Assembly (NCBI GenBank): GCA_039621445.1
Contig: CP154956.1
Location: 46,915,291 to 46,979,290 of the forward strand
Reading direction: 5' to 3'
DNA: 64,000 nt
From: Euglena gracilis
Lineage: Eukaryota; Euglenida; Euglenophyceae; Euglenales
The notes under the pieces are model-generated. The model searched no databases and was not told the DNA's origin. It saw only the letters and a list, made by a program, of their open reading frames with translations. This document shows, piece by piece, positions 1 to 11,700 of the stretch. Positions within the stretch are counted from its first letter, which is position 1. Each line of letters begins with the position of its first letter. A program made the translations under genes and the position numbers.

Positions 1-74
1 GCCCAGGGACTTGTCCCAACGTCTGGTGAGCAACGCCAGGCCCCACACTGCTGGGAACAAAATGCAATGTTTAT

Positions 75-1316
75 GGACATTGAGTTTAAGCGCAAATTTT
101 TAACTTGCGCTTCAGCTCAATGTAAATTATAATAATTTGCACTTAAGAGCAAGGTGAACCAGAAGCCCCTGAGCTTATGGGAGTCCCTCTGGCGTGTTAC
201 GGTGTGTCGGGGGCCCCTCTCTGAACGGCCAGTGTGCAGGCTTGGTGAGGAAATACATTGCGCCGAAGCGCAAAACATCACACAAAAATGAGAAGTGCAA
301 ACAGATGACTGACGTGTAATCTGAATGAACAAGCAGTGCATTGGCAGTTGAGCACCCGTGTCCCCCCCCCCCTGCGTCCCCCCCCGTGTCCCCACCAAGT
401 GGCTTGGTGTCCTTTTTTTGTGTGACTTTTCTGCAATGCACCGGCATGCTTGCTGTGATGAAACAAAGAAGGAAAGAGAGGGGAGAAGGAAAAAGAACGT
501 CACAAAAACAAGTGCGAAGTCAAAAAATTATCTTTGCCCCAACAAAACACCAGTTGTGAAAACAATTGGTGTTGGTCATGCAAAAAGTGTCCATTTTTCC
601 TGTTTGTTTGGCATGATCAATGCAAATCTTAGACTGACCTCCCACAACCACCACGCACATTCCAATTCAATTCACTGCACACATTTAATTCCTCAAACTC
701 TCAAACATCTCAAAAAAAAAACGCCAACTCTGATCATGGGGTGGTTCGGGGGGTCACAGGGGGAACACCACATTTTCGGTGACCAAATTAGAAATCACCA
801 AACACAAATTTTGGGGGGGAAATCCTTAAATTCGGAATCCCCACGCCTGAAATTAGGATTTTGACACCAAAATTAGGAATCACCATCCCGACATTTGCAA
901 ATTAATATTAGGAATCTACCTGAATATTTAATCAAATTAGGCATCACCGGCCAACTTCTCTCCCAAAAAATTTTGGCCAAAAAGTGTCTTAGGTTGGGTC
1001 ACGGGGGGTCACTGGGGACCCCCGTGGCACCCAGAATGGTGGTGCCCCCGCGTCCTCCCCCCGCGTCCCCCCCCCCCGCGTCCCCCCTGCGTCCCCAAAA
1101 CCCCCATTGTGTAGGCATGTTCCTTGCGCTTCGGCGCAATGTATTTCCTCACCAAGCCCGCACACTGGCCGTTCAGAGAGGGCCCCCAACACACCGTAAC
1201 ACACCAGAGGGACTCCCATAAGCTCAGGGGCTTCTGTTTTACCTTGCGTTTAAGCGCAATTTTTTTAACTTGCGCTTAAGTGCAAGGTAAAACATTTGCG
1301 CTTAAGCGCAATGTCC
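75..1316. repeat. Foldback (long-TIR) element, about 1.24 kb
   Basis: Bases 75-273 and 1124-1316 are inverted copies of each other. Both contain the same ordered blocks read in opposite directions: GGACATTG, a TTGCGC palindrome, CAGAAGCCCCTGAG, CTCTGAACGGCC and a terminal TTGCGCCGAAGCGCAA. The arms are about 190 bp and flank about 850 bp with C-run tracts (near 360-400 and 1045-1110). No transposase frame is visible inside. The structure fits a non-autonomous foldback or MITE-like element. I could not define a target-site duplication. Confidence 0.75.
780..950 (-). repeat. Degenerate ATTCCTAATTTT repeat block, minus orientation
   Basis: Inside the first foldback, units resembling CAAAATTAGGAATCACC recur every 20-30 bp. 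On the reverse strand this reads GGTGATTCCTAATTTTGG, the same unit that recurs in plus orientation near 55.7-56.0 kb. Confidence 0.55.
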
Positions 1317-2112
1317 TTTTAAATGACCGATGCATTTGAATGTGTTTGTGCTGTGTGAGAAGGTGGGCGATAGAGGAGAATGATAGGGGGTTTGAGCGCT
1401 GCTGTGCCAGAAGCTGGGTTGGTACTTTTGAACTATTCAGGCGCCGGGGAGGAAGTGGCTGTTCCAATAAGACGAATCGTGGGTGGCAGGCTGTGGAGCC
1501 TGAGTGACCTTGCACTCAGTGCACAAAGTGGGGTTTTTTGCGATGTTGACAGAAAGACTTTTTGCGGCTGAACAATGCCCTCCATCTGCCCGGTGGCATG
1601 TAGCTGTCTGGTTGGTTGCAAATTACCGAAAAAAAGGTGTGTCAGCATTGTCGTTCCTTCTCCGTCATTGTTTATGGACCCTTTCAATTTCTCAATTCCA
1701 TTCGCTCATCCCCAAAGTTGTGTGCTTCAAATCCTGGGTGAGGAAAGGGGGGTGACGAGCTTCTTTAAAACACTTTTTCGGCGCCCAAAGCTGTTTCCTC
1801 AGCTGTGATTCCCAGGGTTTATCTGGCAACTGTTCTTTTCCAAACAGAAATTTTCCGAGTTCCAAAAGTCGGCCAAAAAGGAGGGCCCCTCAGGCATGCT
1901 TAACTGCGAGGCAAGTGGGAGGAATCTCCGGCAGTGCCACTTGTGCTCACAACGCCCAGGACAAGACACGTCTGGATATGAAGAGTCACACACCAGGGGG
2001 TTGGTATCCTGTCCCAGGCAAGGTTTCCCTCCACCTTAGCTCTGTTCGCTCTGGTGATGAGATGCTTTCAGGACTGCTCTCTCCACCCACAGTGATAAAA
2101 GCAAGGAATTAA
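1317..2112. other. No gene recognised
   Basis: About 800 bp of mixed composition. Short open frames exist on both strands, but none matches a family I recognise and no phase-consistent exon chain could be made. The missing 5' exons of PUS10 could lie here, but I cannot show it. Confidence 0.4.
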
Positions 2113-2516
2113 AAGTTGGTGCCCATTGCGCCAAAGCGCAATGGGCAGGCTTATGCAAAATGAAAATTTAAGAGTAACATTGCGCCAAAGCGAAAATAGA
2201 AATACAATTTTAAACCTGTAAAAGCAGCGTGGGTGTTGCGCCGAAGTGCAATGTTCACCAATTCTGACGCAACGTGACCGAGAGTGGGCTTCCGTCCCCC
2301 TGTCCTACATTTTTGTGCTCTATCCCCTCTGGTATACTCAACCAGGGCCGCTCTCTCCCTCCATTGTGAGATAAGTTTCAAGCAGTTATATTGCGCTTCG
2401 GCGCAACACCCACACCAATATAAAATTATAAAAATTGTATTCATATTGCGCTTTGGCGCAAGGTAACTTTTAATTTCTATTCTTCATAAGCCTGCCCATT
2501 GCGCTTTGGTGCAATG
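2113..2516. repeat. Second foldback element with nested palindromes, about 0.4 kb
   Basis: Bases 2113-2195 reappear inverted at 2445-2516, including the block around GGCAGGCTTATG and two 16-bp TTGCGC palindromes per arm. A second inverted pair lies inside it (about 2230-2252 against 2391-2412, GGGTGTTGCGCC against GGCGCAACACCC). There is no coding capacity. It is probably related to the 75-1316 element, because the arms use the same palindrome. Confidence 0.72.
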
Positions 2517-2601
2517 GAAACACATGTTGACACACATGTTATATCATTGCCCACGTGCGGCAATGGTCATCCACATATTGAATTGCAAAAAAGGTAAAAA
2601 A

Positions 2602-2875
2602 TTGCGCCAAAGCACAAATCATTTTTTTGCAATGAAAATTTTTTTGCGTCAAAACGCAAGTGCACAATGAATGGAGTCCCCTCGTTTCATCACCCGCTGC
2701 TTTGGGTTCATGCACACTGGGCCCCGGGAACGCGCCCTTAGACCGTGGAGTTCCAAGTCGCTGCTTTCGTCCCCAGGCCCTGGGATGCAGGGAGAAACTT
2801 TTTTCAGATTGTCCTGAGTCTCAGGCCTCGGTGTTCGAAAACAGAACTTTTTTTTGGATTTGCGCGTTGACGCAA
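2602..2875. repeat. Isolated 16-bp TTGCGC palindromes
   Basis: Three further members of the palindrome family stand outside the foldback arms at about 2602-2617, 2644-2659 and 2860-2875 (TTGCGCGTTGACGCAA). The rest of 2516-3165 shows no gene. Confidence 0.6.
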
Positions 2876-3166
2876 ATTTTCAGTCACTTTCAAAGCTAAG
2901 TGCGAGTTAGGCCGCCAAAGACCATAGCTCATTGGCAAGGTGGTCACCGGTCAGTTTATTAACTGCTTTTATTAAAATAGGGATCAAACACATCCAGTTG
3001 AGTTCACCAAATCCAAGACCTTATTTCCAGAGCCAGATGACTTCCTTAAAGTTCTTCTGACAGAATTATTTCACCGGGGGTGCCGCTGGTTTGTGATTTT
3101 CTGGATGCTGTGTGCCCTGTGTTCACACCCAAGTTCTCTGTTCTTCAACCAGTGTCAACCAAGAGT

Positions 3167-3391
3167 AACCCCCCCCCCCAAATAACACCCCCCCCAACTA
3201 ACCCCCCCCCCAAATAACACACCCCCCCTCGGGGGCCAATTTCGAGCGCCCAAATAACACACCCCTGTTTTCCTTTGGTTTGCCATGAAAAAATACCCCC
3301 CCCCCCAAATACCCCCCCCCCGGGGCCCCCAGTTCGGGTGCCCAAATAACACACCGGGGGGGGGGGGGTGTTATTGGGGGGGGGGTATACA
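3167..3391. repeat. C-run foldback element, copy 1
   Basis: The segment begins with C-runs alternating with AAATAACACC and ends with the complementary GGTGTTATTGGG and G-run. Its middle (CAATTTCGAGCGCCCAAATAAC, GTTTTCCTTTGGTTT, AGTTCGGGTGCCC) is repeated nearly unchanged in the next element. Confidence 0.65.
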
Positions 3392-3565
3392 TTTTCCACA
3401 TTCACACATGTGGTAAATATTAACTGAGGCGTTCAGAAGGAGGGCTTTATCGTTGTTTGGGCCGTCCCCTCTGGCCAAAAGTGTTTTGAGAAAAGCATTT
3501 TGTGAATGTGAATTCCAATGTGGGAGGGAAAGTGCCCAAAAAAAGAATGTCAACACCACTGGAGA

Positions 3566-3791
3566 TAAACCCCCCCCAAATAACACCCCCCCCCAAATAA
3601 CACCCCCCCCCATAACACACCCCCTCTCGGGGACTGATTTCGAGCGCCCAAATAACACACCCCCCTGTTTTCCTTTGGTTTTCCATGTAAAAATAACACC
3701 CCCCCCCAAATAACACACCCCCCCTGGGGCCCCAGTTCGGGTGCCCAAATAACACACCGGGGGGGTGTGTTATTTGGGGGGGGGGGTTTAA
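3566..3791. repeat. C-run foldback element, copy 2
   Basis: A second copy of the 3167-3391 unit in the same orientation, about 175 bp downstream, with the same C-run/AAATAACACC start, the same core words and a GTGTTATTTGGG end. The spacer (3392-3565) shows nothing recognisable. The copies differ mainly in homopolymer length. Confidence 0.65.
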
Positions 3792-3826
3792 TTTGTACCG
3801 GTTTTGTCAAACGATGGTCTCCCCAG

Positions 3827-5763
3827 GTATGTTGCAAAGGGCTCCAGACTTGGCTGCAGACCTCATCAAGGCACAACAAGCAAGTCCATATGTGCAACCA
3901 TCGCAGGTATGTTTTTGTCCCCACATGTGCTCAACTACACAACCATTTTCATTTCAAAAATGTTATTTGAATTTGGATTCATTGGTGACCCTTGTGTGCC
4001 ATTGCCAACACACCTCGCCCCCCCCAGTTCAGCTTTGCACTGGGTATGCCCAAGGCGACCATTGTGCGGAACGCAGCAGCAATCTTGGCCGTGCTGGAAC
4101 CCCCCGATGAGCCCCACAGCCTGTTGTGGAGCATTGTTCGTGAGGTGTTGACATATCTTTTGTTTGATTTCATTCCTCCAATATGATGTGCCATTGTATT
4201 TTAAGGCGCATTTTGCAGTCCAGACACATTTGATTGCTTTTTTTGAATGATTGAATTTCTTTCAGTACTATTCCAAAAGCACCATTCATTTACCTGAACC
4301 CGTTCTTGATTAATGCTTTTGAGAATGAAAGCAACAAGGCACCCTTCTACCATTGATCTCTTGATTCTAGATTTCATTCAACGTTGCTGGCCAAGAGTGT
4401 TGTATGGCGGTTTTCTTAGGTGTTTGATTTGAAGGATGCAATCCAGATGGCATTGCAAGAAGTTGTTGGCCCGGCTTTGCAACGAGGCTTTTCTTCCCAC
4501 TGAGGATTCTTTCAGCTGAATTGTGATGATACACATCTGGTGCACAAGGGTGTGGTGTGGTATGTGTGGTGTAATGTGGTGTGGTGTGGTGTGGTCTGGT
4601 GTGGTGTGGTGTGGTGTGGTGTGGTGTGGTCTGTTTAGGTCTTTTGGTCATTTTTCTCAGGGAGAGGTGGGGGGTTGAGAATTTGTGTGCATGTGTTGTT
4701 TTCGCTTTTTATGAGGTCTTTATTGACTTTTGTTGTTAAATTAAAAATCAGAATCTCAGATTCTGGTTTAAATATGAATTTGATCCAGATTTTTCTTGTG
4801 AGAAGTTTCTTGTCCCACACAAGCAAATTCTGGTATATTTTCATATTTGGGCACCCAGAATTTCACTTTTCGAAATTCTTCTATTTATACAGTAATTAAT
4901 TGAGAATCTTGCTTGACTAAATCTGAAAGCAGAAATCAAGCAATTTTCTCAACAAAATATTATTATTTAAATTCATCTTTGATTCTGGCTTAATTAGGAA
5001 AACATACCGAATTTTTCTTGAAGTCGACCTACGGAATTTTTCAAACAAACGTCGGATCAAATTCCTATTTATTCTATAGAATTTCACTTTTCGAAATTCT
5101 TCTCTATTATACAGTAATTTGTTGTTATATAGTAATTTGATTGAAGTCGACCGCAACCCTAACCCTAACCCTAACCCTAACCCTAACCCTAACCCTAACC
5201 CTAACAAGCAACAGGTTGAAGCAACAGGCTCTTTGTGCAGCAGATACTATTATGAATTTGGAAGGTGCCACACAGTGATTGTGAATTCCAACAAACGCCT
5301 CCCTATGGTCAACTTACACTTCAGACCGTGGGCTTACTTTTTCCGTGGAGTACATCCATGACGCTGCCAATGAAGGTGTGAACCGGAAAATATCTTTGGA
5401 TGGAATTTTTTATTGTTTGGATCATTTTTTTGCTCAAATTATCTTCACATTTTTACTCAGATTTATATTTATTTTTATCCTAAATGTTCTTCCTTGCACT
5501 GCCCCATCTTATTAAGCCCCAGTTCACCGAATACTCTTTCGCAGACAACAAGTTTCCTTTTGTCCTTTTAGGGTTTGTTGGACACTGGCAGTCTTCTTTC
5601 TAACAGGAGTGGTGGAGTTGTTCCGTGTGTTGCCCGCGGCGGTCTTTCCGGGGGCAAAGCTAGCCCTCAATGTCGAAGATGTGTCTATCAGCGCAATGAA
5701 GAACGCCTTCAGCACCATACGGCTTTGTGAATTCCGCCCTGGCCTCTGCAATGAGAGCTTTCT
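3827..5763 (+). CDS. PUS10: PUS10 N-terminal-half exons (THUMP-like region)
   Basis: Five putative exons. The first two (3827-3906, 4028-4144) join in phase and read LQRAPDLAADLIKAQ then FSFALGMPKATIVRNAAAI. This fits the PUS10 pattern of a hydrophobic strand, a proline, then xxVRxxA. The 4420 exon reads VFDLKDAIQMALQEVVGPAL, matching the helix that follows in the family. The 5325-5375 and 5607-5763 exons join in phase and read GLTFSVEYIHDAANEG and VEDVSISAMKNAFSTIRL, like the family's strand plus the helix before the catalytic half. These are inferences from pattern and order. An alignment of the joined translation to PUS10 would test them. Confidence 0.6.
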
Positions 5764-8700
5764 GTGAGAACCCAGGGGAATGTCCAGCCAACCCACTGTT
5801 TGGAAAAAGGCGCCAAATTCCCATTATTTGGTTAACATGCCAAATTGGTTGTGCATGACGCTTGGATTCGCCTTAATGTTTCTCTTTCCAAAAATTTTAC
5901 GGTTTTTTCGGGAATGGCCCTTTTCAGAGCCTCCTACTCCAATGTTTGCCAGTGTCGTCCGGGAGGCCAAATGGCCAATGAAGGGGGTAGAGGGGAGGAG
6001 GGGAGGGGTTCAAGTAACTCCATGAGAATGGATAAAGAGTAACCCCCCGTTTATACCGACTCCCCCCATGTTTTCCGACCCCCGTTGGAAAAATCAGAAG
6101 AAATCCACTTATACCGGCCTAACCTTTGGCCTTACTTATAGATCAGTATAAGGTGTACAAATTTAGCCTAAAGTTAGGCCGAACTCCTAACCCTAACCCT
6201 ATTCCATCAATGACGCAAAAACATTTTGACCCCACTTTTTCACAAGCTTTCTTCACGAATTTTTCAGGCAATTTTCACGAGTTTGGGCTAAGCAAAAAAA
6301 TATTGCATCGTTCTTGCATTTTGCATACTCCCCCCTTGCTGTTAGGCCTTGAGTTTTTTTGGACACAATTTTCATAAATCCAAGCTTTTTGCCAGCTTTT
6401 CCCCCTCAATTTTCTGTCAATTTCCAGCTGTTTCTGTTTTTTTTCTTCAAAATTTTGGACGCTGGGGGGAACCTGAGTCCTTTTTTGTGTGTGTGTTTAC
6501 AGCGACCACTTTTGTTTTTTTGCGCTTTGCCTTGGTTGCAAGAGAGGGGGACTCCTGACCCTAAGCCCATTCCATCAATCTCCCAAGATTTTTCCCCGAC
6601 CCCCCTGATCCAACTATATGCCCCCCCCAGGGGGGCATATAGGCAAAGAGCAAAGACACCAAAAAACAGCCACAGTGCACACAGGGGGGGGGCATATAGT
6701 TGGAGGCTGCGGGACAAATTTTTCCTGGAGCAGAAACATGTGCACCCCAAAGAGGTCCAACGGGAATTTTTGTGCAATTTTGCACATTTCCAATTTGCGG
6801 TTCTTGGTGTTTCTTGTGCTTTCACATTGCATCGTTTTGAGGTGCCCTGCTTACTGTAACTCGATGGCTGACGCAAAGGGTTAAGGTGCGTAAACCTAAA
6901 GTATTGCAAGAAATCTGAAATCCTCTGTCTGAATGAACGAGGCTGTTTTTCATTACCCCCCCCCCCTGTCTAAGCACCACACTTGCCAGCACCACCACCC
7001 CTGGTCCTTACCCATTTTTTTAAAGGTCATCTTCTCAGGGAGGCTTATTTTGTGAGCGTTTTTAAGGAAGTTTTAGAAACTTCTGAAGCCTGATATGGTG
7101 AGATATTGTTGATTTTGCATCCAAATGCCTGCAACTTCAAAAGTGGACCTCCAAAATAAGGGAAATCTTTCCTTTTCGGGGCGAAGCACCGATTTTTCTT
7201 TTTGCAGTCGAAAATTTCCCCCTTGTCTGAGCACTCCCCCCCCCCACCAGTGCTTACCCATGTTTTCCGGTGCTTGGACAAGGGTGGGGGGAGGCATTAT
7301 TTGCAGCTGTTTTGTTTGGTCATACGCTCCTTTGAGGTACCCGTAATGCCACAATGGTTTGTAAGACCAGCGACTGGCAGAACTGCCGGCTGACCCCGGC
7401 AAACTGGGCGGTCAGCACCGGCCTTGCATGGCACATATCGATGGCTCATGAGCCATTGTTTCTTCTGGGTATGCCCCACATCCTGGAGCTGCTTTGTGCT
7501 GGTCCCTCCTTTGTTTTCGTGCGTGGTGGTAAATTCAAGATCAACATCAAATCCCAGCTCCAGACCTGACGACATTCTTGTTGTGGCGACCCAACAGTGG
7601 CGGCACATTTTGTGGTGCACGTACGTCCCCTCATCCCCCCCCCCGACCCTGCAGGGCGGTACTGCAAGTGGCACCGCCACCTGGCCCAGACCCCGTGGGT
7701 GGTGAACGGCAAGCGGCTCACCCCCACCTCCATCCAGGAGCTGGTTGGGCTGCCGCTGCTGCCCTTCCTCTACCCGACGCTGGACGTCGCCTCCCCCGAG
7801 GTGCACCAGTGCCACCCCCGCCCAGGTTATGGAGTGTGGTAGAGGGCCTGGTGGTGGGGTGGATCAGTGCGAGCCGGCCCGTTTTTTGACTCCACAGCCT
7901 GCCCTCATCCCGATGTCGTGCTGGGCCCCAAAGTGGACGGCGCGGGGAGTCCAGCTGATGAAACTCACAACAGCAGCGGTTCGTTTGGAAGCGGTTTTGA
8001 GGGTCTGTTGTGGGATGTGGATAGGCAGCTGGCCTCCCATTGAGATGATGGGGGCAGTGGTGTGGAGCCGGCAGACAAGAAACGCCGCATTGACCCGGAC
8101 ACACTGGGTTGCCATGCTAAAGGGAAAAGTATGCAACGGTTTCATGTCAGGTCCCATTAATGAGAACCAGCTTGGGGGATTTTGATTTGGAATTGGAAAC
8201 CAAATTGTGGGTGGACGTTCTTGGGTGAATGTTGAAGATACAATAAACGTGGTGGTAAATTTGGTGGGCTTTTTTTTGGTATTTTGAGTTCCCTATGACA
8301 TTGTAATCCCCCCAGCACCTCTTTTCAAGAAGAGTTTGTTTGCATCCACACACCCAATATAATAGGGGATATCAATTCTCTGATCCAGATTCTTACAGCG
8401 ATGGGGAGGGGACACACGCGCACGCGCGCGTGCACACAGACACACACACACACACATACACCCACCCACCCACCCACCCACCCACACACCCACCCACCCA
8501 CACACGCACACATGCACACACATGCACACACCCACACCCACCCACCCACCCACCCACTCACACATGCACACACACACACACATACACCATATATTCCCCC
8601 CAGAAAAGAAGAGTAATAGGTGTTTCCGTTTTGATATTTCAAGGAAAGGCCCATGCCTGCATTTTAGGAGCCTAGGAGGGCAGGTGCACCCGCAGCGTTG

Positions 8701-11700
8701 CTTTAACAGTTTTTTTTTTAACAGATGTTAGCGATTTGCGTTTTTTATTGTTTTTTTTTGCTTTTTTGTCTGATTGATTTTTTGAGTTCTGCTGGGAAAT
8801 GATACATGATGATTTTGGATTTGGACAAATTCCGAATTTTGGACCCAATTTTTCAATAATCCAAGCTCATTGTCAACTTTTCCCCCCCCACTCGTTTTTC
8901 TGTCCTTTTTGTTTTTGTCCTGTCGTTTCTGTTTTTTTTTTGAAATTTTGGCCAACAACTGCCATTCAGAAATCAGCTTTTTCCCTGAATTACAAAAATT
9001 TTGTTGTTGTTGCTTTAATAAAACTACGCTCAGAAGCCCCAAAATGCTCAAATTGAATTTGCTTTTTTGGGGGGTTTCTTTTTTGGGGATTGCATTTTGA
9101 TTTTCAGGGTCCATGTTGAGTTCTCTCCCTCCCCATCTTTTATCAAAGTCTTTTGTCTCACGTTCATTGTTCACCAGTTTTTGTACATCCAGTTTTTAGA
9201 TTAAAATTGAATGGTTTCAACGGCATTGATTCATGAATAAGAGTACCTCTTGCACCTCTTGTTGATGCCAAATGATAATTTCAAGGTTTGTGAGAGTGGA
9301 AGAATGGTGCACAATGGCAAGGCTCTCAATTAGAGGACCATTTCCTATTCTCTGAAAGGGGGGAAAAAAACACAAACACATTTTTTTTTGCAGTTTGTTG
9401 CATTTTTTCGCATTTCTTTGTGGTTTTGTGTTTTTTCCCGGCGATTTCCCCGAGTTTTGCTTGCAAGTTTTTCCGATTTTGTAGAATTCTGAACTTTGGC
9501 TGTTTTTCAAAAAAATTCAATTTTTGGGTGGTTTGTTCAATGAATTGCGTGTTTTCATAATCGGCACGTTCTTTTGTATATTTTTTTAAAGTTTTTTTTC
9601 CGGCAGAAAAGCGTGCACCCTCGGTGCTCTTGAAGCAATTTGCAATTTGTGTTGTTGCGTTTTTTTTGTGTGTGTTTGGCTGTGTTCATTTACGTCGTGT
9701 TTTTTGAGGGTCCGTGTTGTGTTCCCCCCCTGAATGCAGTGTAGTTCCACATTTCTCCTTCTTGGCGAGAGTTGATGTGCATTTCATTAAACCTTCAACA
9801 GACTCATCTCATGCATGTTACTGACACTGTCCCCCTGACAGCGTACAACACATACTGCAACTCCTTCATCGAGACGCTGTACAAGTTCCACACGTGTGGC
9901 CGAGAGGACATGGACGTTCGCATGCTGGGCAATGGCCGTGAGGGCAGGGCCTGAGGTCGATGAGTTCTTTGGGCAGCGGCTTTCCCTCAAAAACAGAATT
10001 ACAAAGGGATGCGGATTTTCCCAAAAGTTAGATTCCAAAACGGAATCGCTCACCTCTGCCTGGATAGAATCTAAATATGCACATCCGTCCACTTTTTTTT
10101 GGCGGGGCGGATACATATATTCTTTTGTTTGTCCTTTTATTTTTTGACGGACACACTGGCTGCTTTGGTTTTGACTTTATTTTGGCCATCTGTGAAAAAG
10201 ATTTTCGCCAACTATCATTTTGCAATAGTCAATTTTGACACTATTTTGACAGAATGTGACAACAATTTCGGCAGGTTTTGACAGCATTTTCACCCATTTT
10301 TCACAAGAAATTTGGCACATTGTCTTTCTTAATGACAGCATTGCCAGTTCAGCTATTATTATGTCACTGCCCATCCCATGGACAAGTTGTTCGAAGTTGG
10401 CCGTGGGAAAATTGTGGTTCACATATTGAGATGGCCAAAATTCCAGCCAAAACTGGCGAAAATTGTTGCCGCATTTCGTCAAAATTGTTGTGAAGTTGAT
10501 CAACATTTCAAAAATAACCAAAATTGATAACAAAAATGAACAAAATTTCGCCATTTTTTGCAAACTTCTTGTAAAAAACCTGCTATTGTCAAAACTGGCC
10601 AACAGTTTTGGGCTTGTTAATGAAGGAAGGAATGGGAGGCCTCGCCCTTAGGCAGACCATTTGTCGTCGAGGCCACCAGCCCCCACTTCACTCATATCAC
10701 TGGTGTCTGCCATATGACTGTGAAATCGCTGTGGAACTGTGGGGCCTGTGGGTACCACTGGGGAGCAGCGCTTCGTGATTTTGAAAGCATTTGCATGTTG
10801 TTGCTGCTGCTGCTGTTGTTGTTTTGCCATTGGGCGCCTTAACAGGGAGTGTTGTGTGCCCCGAATGGAGAACTCAGTTTCAGAAGGTTTTATTTTCAAA
10901 TTGTTTAATTTGAAGAAACTCAAATGGGTTTGTGTCTCCCGTTTCGGTCTTGCCCCCCCCCCCCATCGGGCAGAGGAGATGCTGAAGAAGATGGAGGAGG
11001 CGGTCAACGCCACTGACCCAGGGCAGCGGGTGACGATTCACTCCCTCCACATCGGCAGCCAGTCGGTGCGCAATGACTGTGGTTGTGGGTTCGCACAGAA
11101 GTGGCAAGGGGGCAGCAACCAGTTTTAACCCAGTGTTCCTGGCTGGTTCGTTGGCTGTCCCTCCACATTCGGTACACGCTGCAACGACACACAGCAGTTT
11201 ATTTCTTAAAATGTTAGCTGATTGTGAGTGCAGTTATTGCGAATGCTTTTTTTTTTGAGGTCAGTCCAAATGACCCATCCTCATTCACAAAGAGTCTGTG
11301 CGCCAGCAAATGGTACCAAATTTTGAACTTGGTACCATTCATTCATTCATTCATTCATCAATGAGACAAAACCCATCAGAGAAGAGGGATACCTGCACGA
11401 AGCCGTCGCCAAAATCACAGAAGCAGACCTGTTATGGGCATTGGCGGCGCAGCTACTCCTTGCTTATCTTGCCCATTGTCCTCTCCCTTGGTGTTATTTT
11501 GTCCAAGAAACGGAGGCAAATGACAGCTCCACTTCCCATCACAGGAGTTCGACACGCTGAATGCCCAGCTGGACAAACGCCGTAAAAGCTACCGCTGCGT
11601 TGTTTGGGCTGCTCGAGATCTGAGCAGGTGCCGGCTTTGTTTGCTCTTTGCTGCCTCCCCCCATTACAAAGAATTCAGCCCATTATTTTCAGGTGAGGCC

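Noticed and set aside
5155-5205. A chromosome end
   Set aside because: The telomeric units are internal, flanked on both sides by a gene that continues.
8041-8043. In-frame TGA as evidence of a variant genetic code
   Set aside because: TGA is used as the real stop of PUS10 (15891-15893), and a 42-nt GT-AG intron removes this one.
8325-8675. His/Thr-rich and Val/Cys/Gly-rich frames over the microsatellite
   Set aside because: Pure repeat translation, with no conserved flanking exon.
11380-11500. Extra PUS10 exon (GYLHEAVAKITEA) upstream of 11545
   Set aside because: Its frame does not fit the phase-0 end at 11065, whereas 11065 joined directly to 11545 gives the expected family spacing.
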